Positions 25,226 through 31,859 of a DNA stretch of 64,000 bases are shown here, one piece after another; within the stretch, counting starts at the first letter, position 1; each line of letters starts with the position of its first letter. Where the stretch lies: the NCBI RefSeq assembly GCF_000407545.1, contig NZ_ASWH01000002.1, forward strand, positions 310,001 to 374,000. Direction: 5' to 3'. This DNA comes from Enterococcus gilvus ATCC BAA-350 (GTDB lineage: Bacteria > Bacillota > Bacilli > Lactobacillales > Enterococcaceae). The position numbers and the translations under genes are program-made. The notes below the pieces were generated by a model. That model was not told the DNA's origin, searched no databases, and was given only the letters and a program-made list of their open reading frames with translations.

Positions 25226-25505
25226 TACGGATATTAGTGATGTTGAATTAGCAACGAAAATTGTTGATTACCTACCAGCGAAATACCAAAAGATTATGGC
25301 AGGCTGTTTGGACTCATTGAAAAAAATACCAAACAACGCTGACGAAACTTGGCAATTTAAAAAATTTATGATCATGCTCTATTTGGCTTTATATCCAGGC
25401 CAAAACGAGTTTTGGAGCTTGAAGGATAATTCCTACAAGTTTTGGAGAAACAAGGGCATAGATAGGCTCTATGAGCTTCAGTTTAAACAGGGAGTGAGCG
25501 CATGA
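25218..25505 (+). CDS. Unknown phage protein (95 aa) downstream of the initiator
   Basis: Overlaps the initiator gene by eight bases and the next gene by four. Helical (DVELATKIVDYLPAKYQKIM), with an aromatic C-terminal half (NEFWSLKDNSYKFWRNKGID). Position suggests a replication accessory, but no family is recognised. Confidence 0.7.
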   Translation: MIDTDISDVELATKIVDYLPAKYQKIMAGCLDSLKKIPNNADETWQFKKFMIMLYLALYPGQNEFWSLKDNSYKFWRNKGIDRLYELQFKQGVSA

Positions 25506-25912
25506 CTATTCGCAAACGAACCAAATACGGCAACAAAAAAGTTTATCGGTACGGTCATTGGTTCGATTCAATCGCTGAGGCTGAGTATTATCCTATCGCC
25601 GTTGCCTACGCGAAAGAGTATGTATATGAGCTGAAACTTCAGGATCGCATTGATATTCTGCCGACTTTAAAGCTAAACGAGTGGGCAATTAAAAAGACGC
25701 AGTACGTCGCTGATTACTCTTTTTATCACCGAGGGGAAATCGTTCGTCTTGTGGATGTAAAAGGCGTTGAGACAAAGGATTTCCGCTTGAAAGCCAAGAT
25801 GATCGCTAGAGAGCTAGGCATAGTGATTGTCTTAGCAAAAAAGACCAGATATGGATTTGTTCACTACCCTTTCAATATGCCAACAAGCAAGAGAAAAGAG
25901 GCTCGCTTATGA
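25502..25912 (+). CDS. DUF1064 protein, phage nuclease/resolvase-like
   Basis: 136 aa. KYGNKKVYRYGHWFDSIAEA at the N-terminus, YVADYSFYHRGEIVRLVDVK (acidic/lysine core) and a VIVLAKKTR strand fit DUF1064, a PD-(D/E)XK-like family often filling the RusA resolvase position in phage replication modules. Four-base overlaps on both sides show tight coupling. Confidence 0.82.
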   Translation: MTIRKRTKYGNKKVYRYGHWFDSIAEAEYYPIAVAYAKEYVYELKLQDRIDILPTLKLNEWAIKKTQYVADYSFYHRGEIVRLVDVKGVETKDFRLKAKMIARELGIVIVLAKKTRYGFVHYPFNMPTSKRKEARL

Positions 25913-26160
25913 GTAAAATGAATAGCCAACGCTTAGAGATGGTCCTACTCTATATCGACAACTTTATAAAAGAACATGATTATCCACCGACGATTCGGCA
26001 AATATCAAGAAACACAGGAATCCCTTCCACTTCAACTGTCAGCGCCTATCTCTGGCAATTGAAAGCTATGAACCTATTAAAAATTGAACCAGGAGCTTTC
26101 AGAACTATCCGGATGACCGAAAGCGGAAGAGATCGCGTCAAGGAGTTGAAGTGTTCATGA
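25909..26160 (+). CDS. Stand-alone LexA-like winged helix DNA-binding protein
   Basis: 83 aa. DYPPTIRQISRNTGIPSTST is almost the LexA DNA-binding helix region, but the protease domain is absent. It could bind SOS-type or phage operators without being cleavable. Overlaps neighbours on both sides. Confidence 0.75.
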   Translation: MSKMNSQRLEMVLLYIDNFIKEHDYPPTIRQISRNTGIPSTSTVSAYLWQLKAMNLLKIEPGAFRTIRMTESGRDRVKELKCS

Positions 26161-26360
26161 AAATGTGGGAGCGTCGGAGAATTGATCGACAAGTACGCTT
26201 GTTTATCAAATCTATGCCTGAGAACTATAAAATTTATACGCCCAAAGAGCAAATTATTAGCGAAATTCTAGCAGCAAATGATTGGTTTATAACCATTTCA
26301 AAGCCTATGGAAGTAATTCGGGAGGAAGTAGAAAAACAATTCGATATGTATGTGAGCTGA
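26157..26360 (+). CDS. Unknown small phage protein (67 aa)
   Basis: ATG 26157 overlaps the stop of the LexA-like gene (ATGA); a GTG at 26151 is also possible. Basic helical N-terminus (MWERRRIDRQVRLFIKSMPE). No family recognised. Confidence 0.65.
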   Translation: MKMWERRRIDRQVRLFIKSMPENYKIYTPKEQIISEILAANDWFITISKPMEVIREEVEKQFDMYVS

Positions 26361-26380
26361 CCTTTGAAAGGGTGATAATC

Positions 26381-26476
26381 ATGGAGATGAAAGAGCAGTT
26401 AATAAATTCTGTCATTCGTAACATGGAGCCTGAACTTGAAGTTAATCAACTTAAAATATTAAAAGAGGATTACTAA
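26381..26476 (+). CDS. 31-aa peptide, possible remnant of a larger protein
   Basis: AAAGGGTGA precedes ATG 26381; product MEMKEQLINSVIRNMEPELE then VNQLKILKEDY. The opening loosely resembles the N-terminus of some mobile-element integrases, so this may be a truncated leftover that still has its ribosome site. It ends just before a minus-strand insert. Confidence 0.4.
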   Translation: MEMKEQLINSVIRNMEPELEVNQLKILKEDY

Positions 26477-26534
26477 TTAATTTACGAAAATAAGAAGTAG
26501 CAATTAGTCGCCACTTCCCATTTGTAATTATTAA

Positions 26535-26738
26535 TCATTGAAAGGACATTTTAATGATTTTTTTTGAACATGTTTCACAAATAATTGGCGCATTTTCAAA
26601 TTCAAGTTCTTTTCTTGCTTTCAACTGAGATGAACCTGATTTTGCAGGGAATCTCCATTTTGTCCAAACTAATTCATCGGTCAAAATTAATTTTCCACAA
26701 TTGTTACAGTGAAAAGTTTTTTCTTTACTATTGAACAT
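26535..26738 (-). CDS. Small zinc-ribbon protein (67 aa), minus-strand insert
   Basis: ATG 26738 follows AAAGAGGTG. Two CxxC pairs (FHCNNCGKL and ICETCSKK) define a zinc ribbon. It runs against the early operon, typical of an independently expressed cargo gene. Confidence 0.7.
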   Translation of the reverse strand: MFNSKEKTFHCNNCGKLILTDELVWTKWRFPAKSGSSQLKARKELEFENAPIICETCSKKIIKMSFQ

Positions 26739-26811
26739 GATATCACCTCTTTCAATATGTCTATAAAAAAGTTTTGTAAACCGGGCTACCACTGAAAAAA
26801 ATTAAATTCTT

Positions 26812-26904
26812 CTATTTTTTTGTACGGATTTTCTTAACAAAGTAAAAACCTAACCCAATTCCAATTATTGCTATGGAAAAAGTATATAAAACAAACAGCG
26901 ACAA
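26812..26904 (-). CDS. 30-aa single-pass membrane peptide
   Basis: TTG 26904 with a perfect GGAGGTG five bases upstream. MSLFVLYTFSIAIIGIGLGF is one transmembrane helix, then YFVKKIRTKK. Size and shape resemble type I toxin or small regulatory membrane peptides; no antisense RNA is proven. It lies between the zinc-ribbon gene and the next minus-strand gene. Confidence 0.6.
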   Translation of the reverse strand: MSLFVLYTFSIAIIGIGLGFYFVKKIRTKK

Positions 26905-26955
26905 AATATCACCTCCATTAAAAGTTTAATTTAAAAAAATAAATATTTAATAATT

Positions 26956-26984
26956 GTACTATCAAGCAGGAAAATTGATAGTAC
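26956..26984. terminator. Perfect 10-bp inverted repeat within the minus-strand insert
   Basis: GTACTATCAA and TTGATAGTAC around a nine-base loop, between the 101-aa and 30-aa minus genes. U-tract is poor, so a terminator, attenuator or protein operator are all possible. Confidence 0.45.
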
Positions 26985-26998
26985 AGTCTTTAAGACTA

Positions 26999-27304
26999 TT
27001 AGCTACAGTTATTAGCCAAATAATTATCGATATAAATCTTAATTTTTTCAAAATCCTTTTTCCAAAAAAAATTAGCTGGGACCTCAATTATTGGAAGGTG
27101 ATTTTTATTACAAAAACTAGGTAATGGCTTTGGGACTATCAAATAATCAACAAGATCTTCATCTCTAAGGTAATTTGTTGAAACATCGTAATAATTAGAA
27201 AAATAATTTTTAAGACTATCGTTATTTTTGTACGTTGGTCCGGCAAACATTGAAGCATAGTTTAACCCGGAGCAAAAGTTTAATACAAAGCATATTTTTT
27301 TCAT
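26999..27304 (-). CDS. Unknown 101-aa protein, minus-strand insert
   Basis: ATG 27304 follows GGGGGA. MKKICFVLNFCSGLNYASMF starts with a possible hydrophobic strand; several Cys and Tyr residues; the C-terminus is FEKIKIYIDNYLANNCS. An alpha/beta fold is likely, family not recognised. With 26535-26904 it makes a three-gene minus-strand cassette inside plus-strand early genes. Confidence 0.6.
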   Translation of the reverse strand: MKKICFVLNFCSGLNYASMFAGPTYKNNDSLKNYFSNYYDVSTNYLRDEDLVDYLIVPKPLPSFCNKNHLPIIEVPANFFWKKDFEKIKIYIDNYLANNCS

Positions 27305-27404
27305 TATTAATTCCCCCATTAATGCTAATAATAAACCTAGCAAATTACTTTGTAAATGTAAGCTTTGGTTAATGGGGCTATCACGTAGGAAAGGAAAAAG
27401 AAAA

Positions 27405-27725
27405 ATGGATGAAATGCTTAAAAATGAGCTTAATAAGTTCGATGTAGTCGAAAGTCGTTGCGGCGGCGATGAATTGGAATACGTTTTAATTACAGACACA
27501 AAAAACCATAGAGAGGAAATAAACTATTTGCTTTGCGCGATAAACGCTTGGGCATATGTACCGGAAAGATTTTCACCATCAATGTATGAGTTTCTTAACT
27601 TCTGTGAGAAGGAGTGTACAGGATATCTAGATTTGACACATCTGATTTATAACTTCATTCAAAATGTTGATTTAGAAAAAATAGGATTTAACCAAAAGAC
27701 GAATCAATGGGAATTAATTCCGTAA
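27405..27725 (+). CDS. Unknown early phage protein (106 aa)
   Basis: Starts MDEMLKNELNKFDVVESRCG after AAAGGAAA. Soluble, Cys-containing, helical. No family recognised. Confidence 0.65.
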   Translation: MDEMLKNELNKFDVVESRCGGDELEYVLITDTKNHREEINYLLCAINAWAYVPERFSPSMYEFLNFCEKECTGYLDLTHLIYNFIQNVDLEKIGFNQKTNQWELIP

Positions 27726-27751
27726 GCGGAGAATACAGAGGAGGAATCTAA

Positions 27752-28021
27752 TTGGGAGATATGGGAAATTATTGGCGAGATGTTAAGCCGTATCTCAAAG
27801 AACGTAGGCAGAAACATGTGCAGCAAATGGGAAACTCTGCTAGTAGAAATATAGAAAAACTCGGTTATGACTTCAAACATTATCCTAATAATCATCAATT
27901 CGCTATCGAGACCAAAAAAGGAATCATTGATTATTGGGGCACAACAGGAACTTGGATCGATCGGGAAACTAAAAAAAGAGGTAAAGGGCTTGAGAGCCTT
28001 AGAAAATACTTAAGTCAATAA
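27752..28021 (+). CDS. Unknown early phage protein (89 aa)
   Basis: TTG 27752 five bases after GAGGAGGA; ATG 27761 is the alternative. Product is basic with aromatic residues (DYWGTTGTWIDRETKKRGKG), a pattern of small phage DNA-associated proteins. Function unknown. Confidence 0.7.
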   Translation: MGDMGNYWRDVKPYLKERRQKHVQQMGNSASRNIEKLGYDFKHYPNNHQFAIETKKGIIDYWGTTGTWIDRETKKRGKGLESLRKYLSQ

Positions 28022-28045
28022 ATGGAGGATATGAAGGAGGAAAAA

Positions 28046-28066
28046 ATGAAGACATTGAAAATTTAA
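28046..28066 (+). CDS. Six-codon leader peptide abutting the next gene
   Basis: AAGGAGG-AAAAA-ATG then MKTLKI and TAA; the TAA is immediately followed by the ATG of the 28067 gene, which has no ribosome site of its own. Stop-start coupling would set expression of the downstream gene. Confidence 0.5.
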   Translation: MKTLKI

Positions 28067-28354
28067 ATGACTAGACGAGATAAAGTAAAAGTGGAACTTG
28101 ATGAATCATATTTTACCGATGAATGGTTTGAAGAATTTAGAGAGTTTTTCTATGACTTTTATGATTTGGAACAGTTAGCCGAACATATCGCTTACAACAT
28201 TGTCCATAACAATGCGACGTTTATTGAAGGCATAGGCACACCTCTCAGAGATGGTGAAAAGCCGTATTGGTTGAGCGAATCTGATGAGAAGCATCTCAAT
28301 GAGCATGTGAACGTAGTCTTTAATCCATATGACACTGATGTTGAATACGAATAG
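28067..28354 (+). CDS. Unknown acidic phage protein (95 aa)
   Basis: Very acidic and aromatic (DEWFEEFREFFYDFYDLEQL), reminiscent of small DNA-mimic or host-inhibitor proteins, though this is only composition. Translated by coupling to the six-codon leader. Confidence 0.7.
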   Translation: MTRRDKVKVELDESYFTDEWFEEFREFFYDFYDLEQLAEHIAYNIVHNNATFIEGIGTPLRDGEKPYWLSESDEKHLNEHVNVVFNPYDTDVEYE

Positions 28355-28372
28355 TTCGGCAAATGACGGGTA

Positions 28373-28529
28373 TAACGGAAATAGGCAGCGGACCGCGCGC
28401 TGCCATGAATAAAACTTGTTTTCCGTTAAGAGGTGCCATGAGAGAAATTTCTTTGCGGTCTTGATGGCACGAGAAAAAAGTATCATCAAGATTTGAATAC
28501 GTAAAGAATATTCTCTTAAGAAGAGAATA
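28373..28529 (+). ncRNA. Structured non-coding region with four nested or serial hairpins
   Basis: TAACGGAA (28373-28380) pairs with TTCCGTTA (28421-28428) and encloses GGCAGCG/CGCTGCC (28384-28404). Then GTGCCAT (28433-28439) pairs with ATGGCAC (28464-28470). Then TATTCTCTT/AAGAGAATA (28509-28529) is a perfect nine-base stem. No open frame fits. Candidate cis-regulatory RNA or sRNA; no family recognised. Confidence 0.5.
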
Positions 28530-28575
28530 AAAATATCAAGTAACCACGCCTATCAAGTCGGAAAGGTTGATGGGA

Positions 28576-28788
28576 ATGAATAAATTAGAGGAAATCCTCA
28601 ATAGCCCTGACAAATACAATCTGCCATCGGAAACGACGGATGGGCTCAGATCGTTACTGAGAGCCTTTGATACGAATCCGTTCTTTCCAATTGATAGATA
28701 CGACTACGCCGAAATGCATTTGAGTCGGATGAAGCGATTAGGTCAGATTGAAAGTGATCTTATGCGAAGTATTCTAAATGATTTTTAA
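28576..28788 (+). CDS. Unknown phage protein (70 aa)
   Basis: ATG 28576 nine bases after GGAAAGG. Starts MNKLEEILNSPDKYNLPSET; helical, soluble. Directly precedes the methyltransferase-like gene with a 14-base gap. Confidence 0.65.
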   Translation: MNKLEEILNSPDKYNLPSETTDGLRSLLRAFDTNPFFPIDRYDYAEMHLSRMKRLGQIESDLMRSILNDF

Positions 28789-28802
28789 AAGGAGGAACTG
28801 GC

Positions 28803-29255
28803 TTGCCCAAAATATTAGATGCTTGTTGTGGTAGTCGGATGTTCTGGTTTGATAAGGAAAATCCAGATGTAACTTTTATGGATTGCCGTCAGTATTATGA
28901 AGAGCTGCCAACAGGCCACGTAATCAATGTTGATCCAGATATTGTTGCTGATTTTCGGGATATGCCTTTTGAAGATAGTGAGTTCGACATGGTGGTTTTC
29001 GACCCACCACACCTTATTCATGCAGGTGAAAGTTCTTGGTTAGCAAAGAAATATGGACGACTAGATGAACTTTGGCCAGAAGACATTCGACAAGGTTTCG
29101 CCGAATGCATGAGAGTTCTGCGGCCTTCAGGATCATTAATCTTCAAATGGAACGAGGATCAAATTCTTCTTTCTGATGTATTGAAAGCGATCGGAGAGCA
29201 ACCGTTGTTTGGTAATAAACGAAGTAAAACCCATTGGTTGGTGTTTATGAAATAG
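28803..29255 (+). CDS. SAM-dependent methyltransferase (DPPH motif), phage type
   Basis: 150 aa from TTG 28803 (GGAGGA upstream). N-terminal KILDACCGSRMFWFD is the AdoMet-binding strand; FDMVVFDPPHLIHAG carries the catalytic DPP(H/Y); MRVLRPSGSLIFKWNE completes the class I fold. Probably an adenine or cytosine-N4 DNA methyltransferase protecting phage DNA. There is no target-recognition domain, so specificity may be limited or supplied by another protein. Confidence 0.82.
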   Translation: MPKILDACCGSRMFWFDKENPDVTFMDCRQYYEELPTGHVINVDPDIVADFRDMPFEDSEFDMVVFDPPHLIHAGESSWLAKKYGRLDELWPEDIRQGFAECMRVLRPSGSLIFKWNEDQILLSDVLKAIGEQPLFGNKRSKTHWLVFMK

Positions 29256-29291
29256 TTCCGAGAACTCAGCGTATTAAAGAGAACCACTGAG

Positions 29292-29489
29292 CTAATCGAG
29301 TGATTCTCTCACCTTCATTATTTTAATGTAAGAAGACTTAGAGATAGACTGACCGCATTTTTTACAAGCGTAATCTCCAGTAGGAATACCATTAAAAAAT
29401 TCTTTTTCATACTCATGATTACAGACTGGATCGCCTTTTTCTAAGTGTATTTTTCTCAATTTGAGAGCTCGTTCTAATTCAATGGGCAT
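29292..29489 (-). CDS. Small zinc-ribbon-like protein (65 aa), minus strand
   Basis: AGAAGGTGA upstream of ATG 29489. A C/H cluster, VCNHEYEKEFF and ACKKCGQS, could bind zinc. It converges on the methyltransferase gene; an imperfect hairpin at about 29279-29308 lies between the two stops. Confidence 0.6.
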   Translation of the reverse strand: MPIELERALKLRKIHLEKGDPVCNHEYEKEFFNGIPTGDYACKKCGQSISKSSYIKIMKVRESLD

Positions 29490-29601
29490 AGTATATTCAC
29501 CTTCTGCTCATTATTTTACCACAAGCAATATTTAAAGGAATAAGAAAATAGATTTAATAAAAAGACTAATAAATCATCTTATAAATAAAAAAAACAAGTA
29601 T

Positions 29602-29901
29602 TCATTTGTCTTTATAAGAATTATCTTGGATGAATTTGGCAACTTGTGAACGGATTTCATCAAAATTGGCAGTTTTGAATAGCTCATTTTCAATCCTTAA
29701 CAATCTAGGAATCTGTTCTTGTGTGAAGTGCCTTCCGAACGATTTTGGGCTAATAATACAGTCTACGTGTTTACCACCTTTGTCATAATCTATGAATTTG
29801 TAATAAGAAGAAAATTCATTCACCCATTCTTCGTAAGTGTGTCCTGTAAGAGCTTCAAGTTTGTTTGGAAAAATAAAAGATAGCGTATACATTTTTGTCA
29901 T
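29602..29901 (-). CDS. Unknown 99-aa protein, minus strand
   Basis: ATG 29901 after AAGGG. MTKMYTLSFIFPNKLEALTG start; basic aromatic centre (EFSSYYKFIDYDKGGKHVDC). Its promoter (TATGCTATATTATT on minus, about 29920-29935) resembles those of the small-RNA units immediately to the right, so they may share regulation. Function unknown. Confidence 0.6.
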   Translation of the reverse strand: MTKMYTLSFIFPNKLEALTGHTYEEWVNEFSSYYKFIDYDKGGKHVDCIISPKSFGRHFTQEQIPRLLRIENELFKTANFDEIRSQVAKFIQDNSYKDK

Positions 29902-30000
29902 CATACCCTTCTTGTCTTGACTAATAATATAGCATAAATTATTAGGATTTATATGATACAGAAAAATAGAAATGTTAACTAACTCAGCCGGCAGTAGCAT

Positions 30001-30070
30001 AAAAAAGACTGCTTGATTATGAACAGGCAGCCATCAGGTTAGATTGATCAGAAAGTTATTTATCTAACTT
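30001..30070 (-). ncRNA. Array unit E0: putative small RNA
   Basis: On minus: TATAAT (plus 30077-30082); predicted start about 30070; GTTAGA...TCTAAC closed stem; then a GC-rich hairpin (GGCTGCCTG...CAAGCAGTC) followed by TTTTTT at 30001-30006. Promoter, stem-loop and terminator make a self-contained unit. Confidence 0.5.
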
Positions 30071-30099
30071 GAGTATATTATACAACGTTAGCCCAAACA

Positions 30100-30180
30100 A
30101 AAAAAGACCGCTGGAGATTGGGTCAGCGGTCAATACACAGAAATGTTGAGAAGCAATTCGTATAGTAGAAGATTCTGTGT
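30100..30180 (-). ncRNA. Array unit E1: putative small RNA
   Basis: On minus: extended -10 TGGTATAAT (box at plus 30187-30192); stem ACACAGAA...TTCTGTGT; terminator GACCGCTG...CAGCGGTC with TTTTTTT. Confidence 0.55.
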
Positions 30181-30196
30181 ACAAAAATTATACCAC

Positions 30197-30276
30197 AAAA
30201 AGACCGCTATTTAGTAGCGGTCAATGAGCCGGGATTTCTGATTGAAATTGTAGTTGTAAAAGGGTTTCAGCTCATC
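30197..30276 (-). ncRNA. Array unit E2: putative small RNA
   Basis: On minus: TACAAT box (plus 30283-30288); stem ATGAGCTG...CGGCTCAT enclosing a loop with CCCTTTTA; terminator GACCGCTA...TAGCGGTC with TTTTT. Confidence 0.55.
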
Positions 30277-30292
30277 GGTTATATTGTACAAC

Positions 30293-30356
30293 AAAAAAAG
30301 ACAGCCGACCACTGGCTGTCTGAGAAAAAGAAACTTTCGTCTAGTTTCCGCTAGAC
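30293..30356 (-). ncRNA. Array unit E3: putative small RNA
   Basis: On minus: extended -10 TGGTAAAAT (box at plus 30363-30368); short stem GTCTAG...CTAGAC; terminator GACAGCCAG...CGGCTGTC with TTTTTTT. Its terminator core recurs in unit E5. Confidence 0.5.
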
Positions 30357-30372
30357 AAAATAATTTTACCAC

Positions 30373-30451
30373 AAAAAGACCGCAACCTATGAGGTGGCTG
30401 CGGTCAGTGAGCTGGACATTGAAAGGATCAATAAAAAAGGAGTACCAGCTC
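30373..30451 (-). ncRNA. Array unit E4: putative small RNA
   Basis: On minus: TACAAT box (plus 30458-30463); stem ATGAGCTGG...CCAGCTCA enclosing a pyrimidine loop with ACTCCTTTTTT and GATCCTTTC (anti-Shine-Dalgarno-like); terminator GACCGCAGCC...GGTTGCGGTC with TTTTT. Closest copy to unit E2. Confidence 0.55.
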
Positions 30452-30491
30452 ATATGTATTGTACATCAAATAAGAAGTGGAAGTGAAACAT

Positions 30492-30902
30492 ATGATACCG
30501 AAGTTTAGAGCTTGGGATGAAAGAGCAGGATTGACAGAAGTTATAAGCATTGATCTTTTAGAAAAAAAACTCAAGGTTAGTCATTGGGAATACGGAGTCT
30601 CTAATTATTTTCCTTTAGATGATATCGAACTCATGCAATCAACAGGCCTGAAAGACAAGAACGGCGTTGAGATATTTGAGGGGGATGTAGTTGTCGGACA
30701 ACAACATCTGACTACCGATTCGAGTACTCCTTTTGAAATAAAAGGCTTGGTTAGATATTCAAAAAGAAACACCATGTTTTATTTAGACGAAAAGAGCTTC
30801 GGACATGATAAATTTATGAACTCATTAGGTAGTTCGATTTATCAGTTTGAAGTTATCGGCAACATCTACGAAAATCCAAATTTGTTGGAGGTGGAAGGAT
30901 GA
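30492..30902 (+). CDS. YopX-family phage protein
   Basis: 136 aa; MIPKFRAWDERAGLTEVISI and QSTGLKDKNGVEIFEGDVVV are the YopX hallmark (beta-rich domain found in many Firmicute phages). Function of the family is unknown. ATG 30492 chosen by homology to the family's usual MxPKFRAWD start. Four-base overlap with the next gene. Confidence 0.88.
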   Translation: MIPKFRAWDERAGLTEVISIDLLEKKLKVSHWEYGVSNYFPLDDIELMQSTGLKDKNGVEIFEGDVVVGQQHLTTDSSTPFEIKGLVRYSKRNTMFYLDEKSFGHDKFMNSLGSSIYQFEVIGNIYENPNLLEVEG

Positions 30903-31120
30903 AAAAGAAAATTCTTGAGTTTTTAGCCGCAGCGTATCCAATATTTTTATTGGTAATGGGTACCATATGTTTGTTTAGAGAAAGCTGGGATAGATCGCTT
31001 TTATTCATATTGTTATATGCAGTTTGTTTAATTGGTGATCGCTTACGGGATATTCGTATTAGTATTAGCGCTTTATGGTATCGAATCTACCTAAGAAACA
31101 AAAAGGACGGCATCGAATAA
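30899..31120 (+). CDS. Small membrane protein (73 aa)
   Basis: Two hydrophobic segments (about 5-25 and 33-48) followed by a basic amphipathic region (YRIYLRNKKDG). Overlaps the YopX gene by four bases. Unknown. Confidence 0.68.
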   Translation: MKKKILEFLAAAYPIFLLVMGTICLFRESWDRSLLFILLYAVCLIGDRLRDIRISISALWYRIYLRNKKDGIE

Positions 31121-31153
31121 ATCCGGCAACGGAAGATACAGAGGAGGTTTCAA

Positions 31154-31423
31154 ATGAGACGAACGCAATATTTAGTAAAAATCCTTGTTGAAGAGAAATT
31201 ACCAGCTAACGATTTTAGGGAGTCCCATAACATTTATAGTTTTTCGTTTGTGAGCTCCAAACACCACAGACCTTGTATAGGTCTTGAAAAAGAAATAAGA
31301 GAGTTGCTGTGGAAGCCATTTTACGAGAGATATTTTACAGGAGGGCGCTACATCATTGACATGACGGCTAGATCTATTGCTCAAACGAAAGATATCAAAA
31401 TTCCAAAAAAATATAGATGTTGA
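31154..31423 (+). CDS. Unknown phage protein (89 aa)
   Basis: GAGGAGG before ATG 31154. Basic, with MRRTQYLVKILVEEKLPAND at the start and a C-terminal IPKKYRC. No family recognised. Confidence 0.68.
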   Translation: MRRTQYLVKILVEEKLPANDFRESHNIYSFSFVSSKHHRPCIGLEKEIRELLWKPFYERYFTGGRYIIDMTARSIAQTKDIKIPKKYRC

Positions 31424-31462
31424 AGTTAGTCAACTAACGTCGCCAATAAAGGAGGTTTAGAA

Positions 31463-31663
31463 ATGATATATCGAAGGATTCGATCGCAAATAGCGTTACA
31501 AAAAGATAAGATTGTCTCGCTTGAAGAAGAATTGAAAACAAAACAAAATCCAACTGCTCGAGAGTCCATAGAAAAATATATTAATAATGAGAGAAATACT
31601 CTAAACAGACTTTATGTTGAAGCTAAAATAAACGGCATCAAATTAAGTGACTCTGAAAAATAA
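31463..31663 (+). CDS. Small coiled-coil phage protein (66 aa)
   Basis: AAAGGAGG before ATG 31463. Nearly all charged helix (LQKDKIVSLEEELKTKQNPT). Unknown; last small gene before the second small-RNA cluster. Confidence 0.7.
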   Translation: MIYRRIRSQIALQKDKIVSLEEELKTKQNPTARESIEKYINNERNTLNRLYVEAKINGIKLSDSEK

Positions 31664-31691
31664 GAAAGAGCAGCCGACCACTGGCTGCTCT

Positions 31692-31770
31692 AAAAAGGAC
31701 TGTTACCCGACATAACAGTCCCTGAGCTAGTTGAAATATGCTTGCGCCCATTGAAGGAAAAGCCTAGCTC
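31692..31770 (-). ncRNA. Array-related unit E5: putative small RNA
   Basis: On minus: extended -10 TGATATAAT (box at plus 31777-31782); stem TGAGCTAG...CTAGCTCA around a loop with TTTTCCTTC; terminator GGACTGTTA...TAACAGTCC with TTTTT; a second terminator hairpin (GAGCAGCC...GGCTGCTC) follows at about 31665-31690. Confidence 0.5.
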
Positions 31771-31786
31771 ACAACGATTATATCAC

Positions 31787-31830
31787 AAAAAAACACCAAG
31801 CTTTCGCTCAGTGCTAAACGTTATCTCATC
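31787..31830 (-). ncRNA. Array-related unit E6: short putative RNA
   Basis: On minus: extended -10 TGCTATAAT (box at plus 31837-31842); terminator CACTGAGC-GAAA-GCTTGGTG with seven or more T. Only about 44 bases, without the large closed stem. Confidence 0.4.
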
Positions 31831-31859
31831 CATAATATTATAGCATAGGAGCGATCGCC

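Noticed and set aside
30001..30463. CRISPR array
   Set aside because: Units are about 90 bases with differing sequences and hairpins plus U-tracts, no short identical repeats with unique spacers and no cas genes.
30441..30483. Short open frame MYCTSNKKWK with an AAGGAG site inside unit E4
   Set aside because: Ten codons only, lies in the stem region of the RNA unit, and no homologous frame exists in the sister units.
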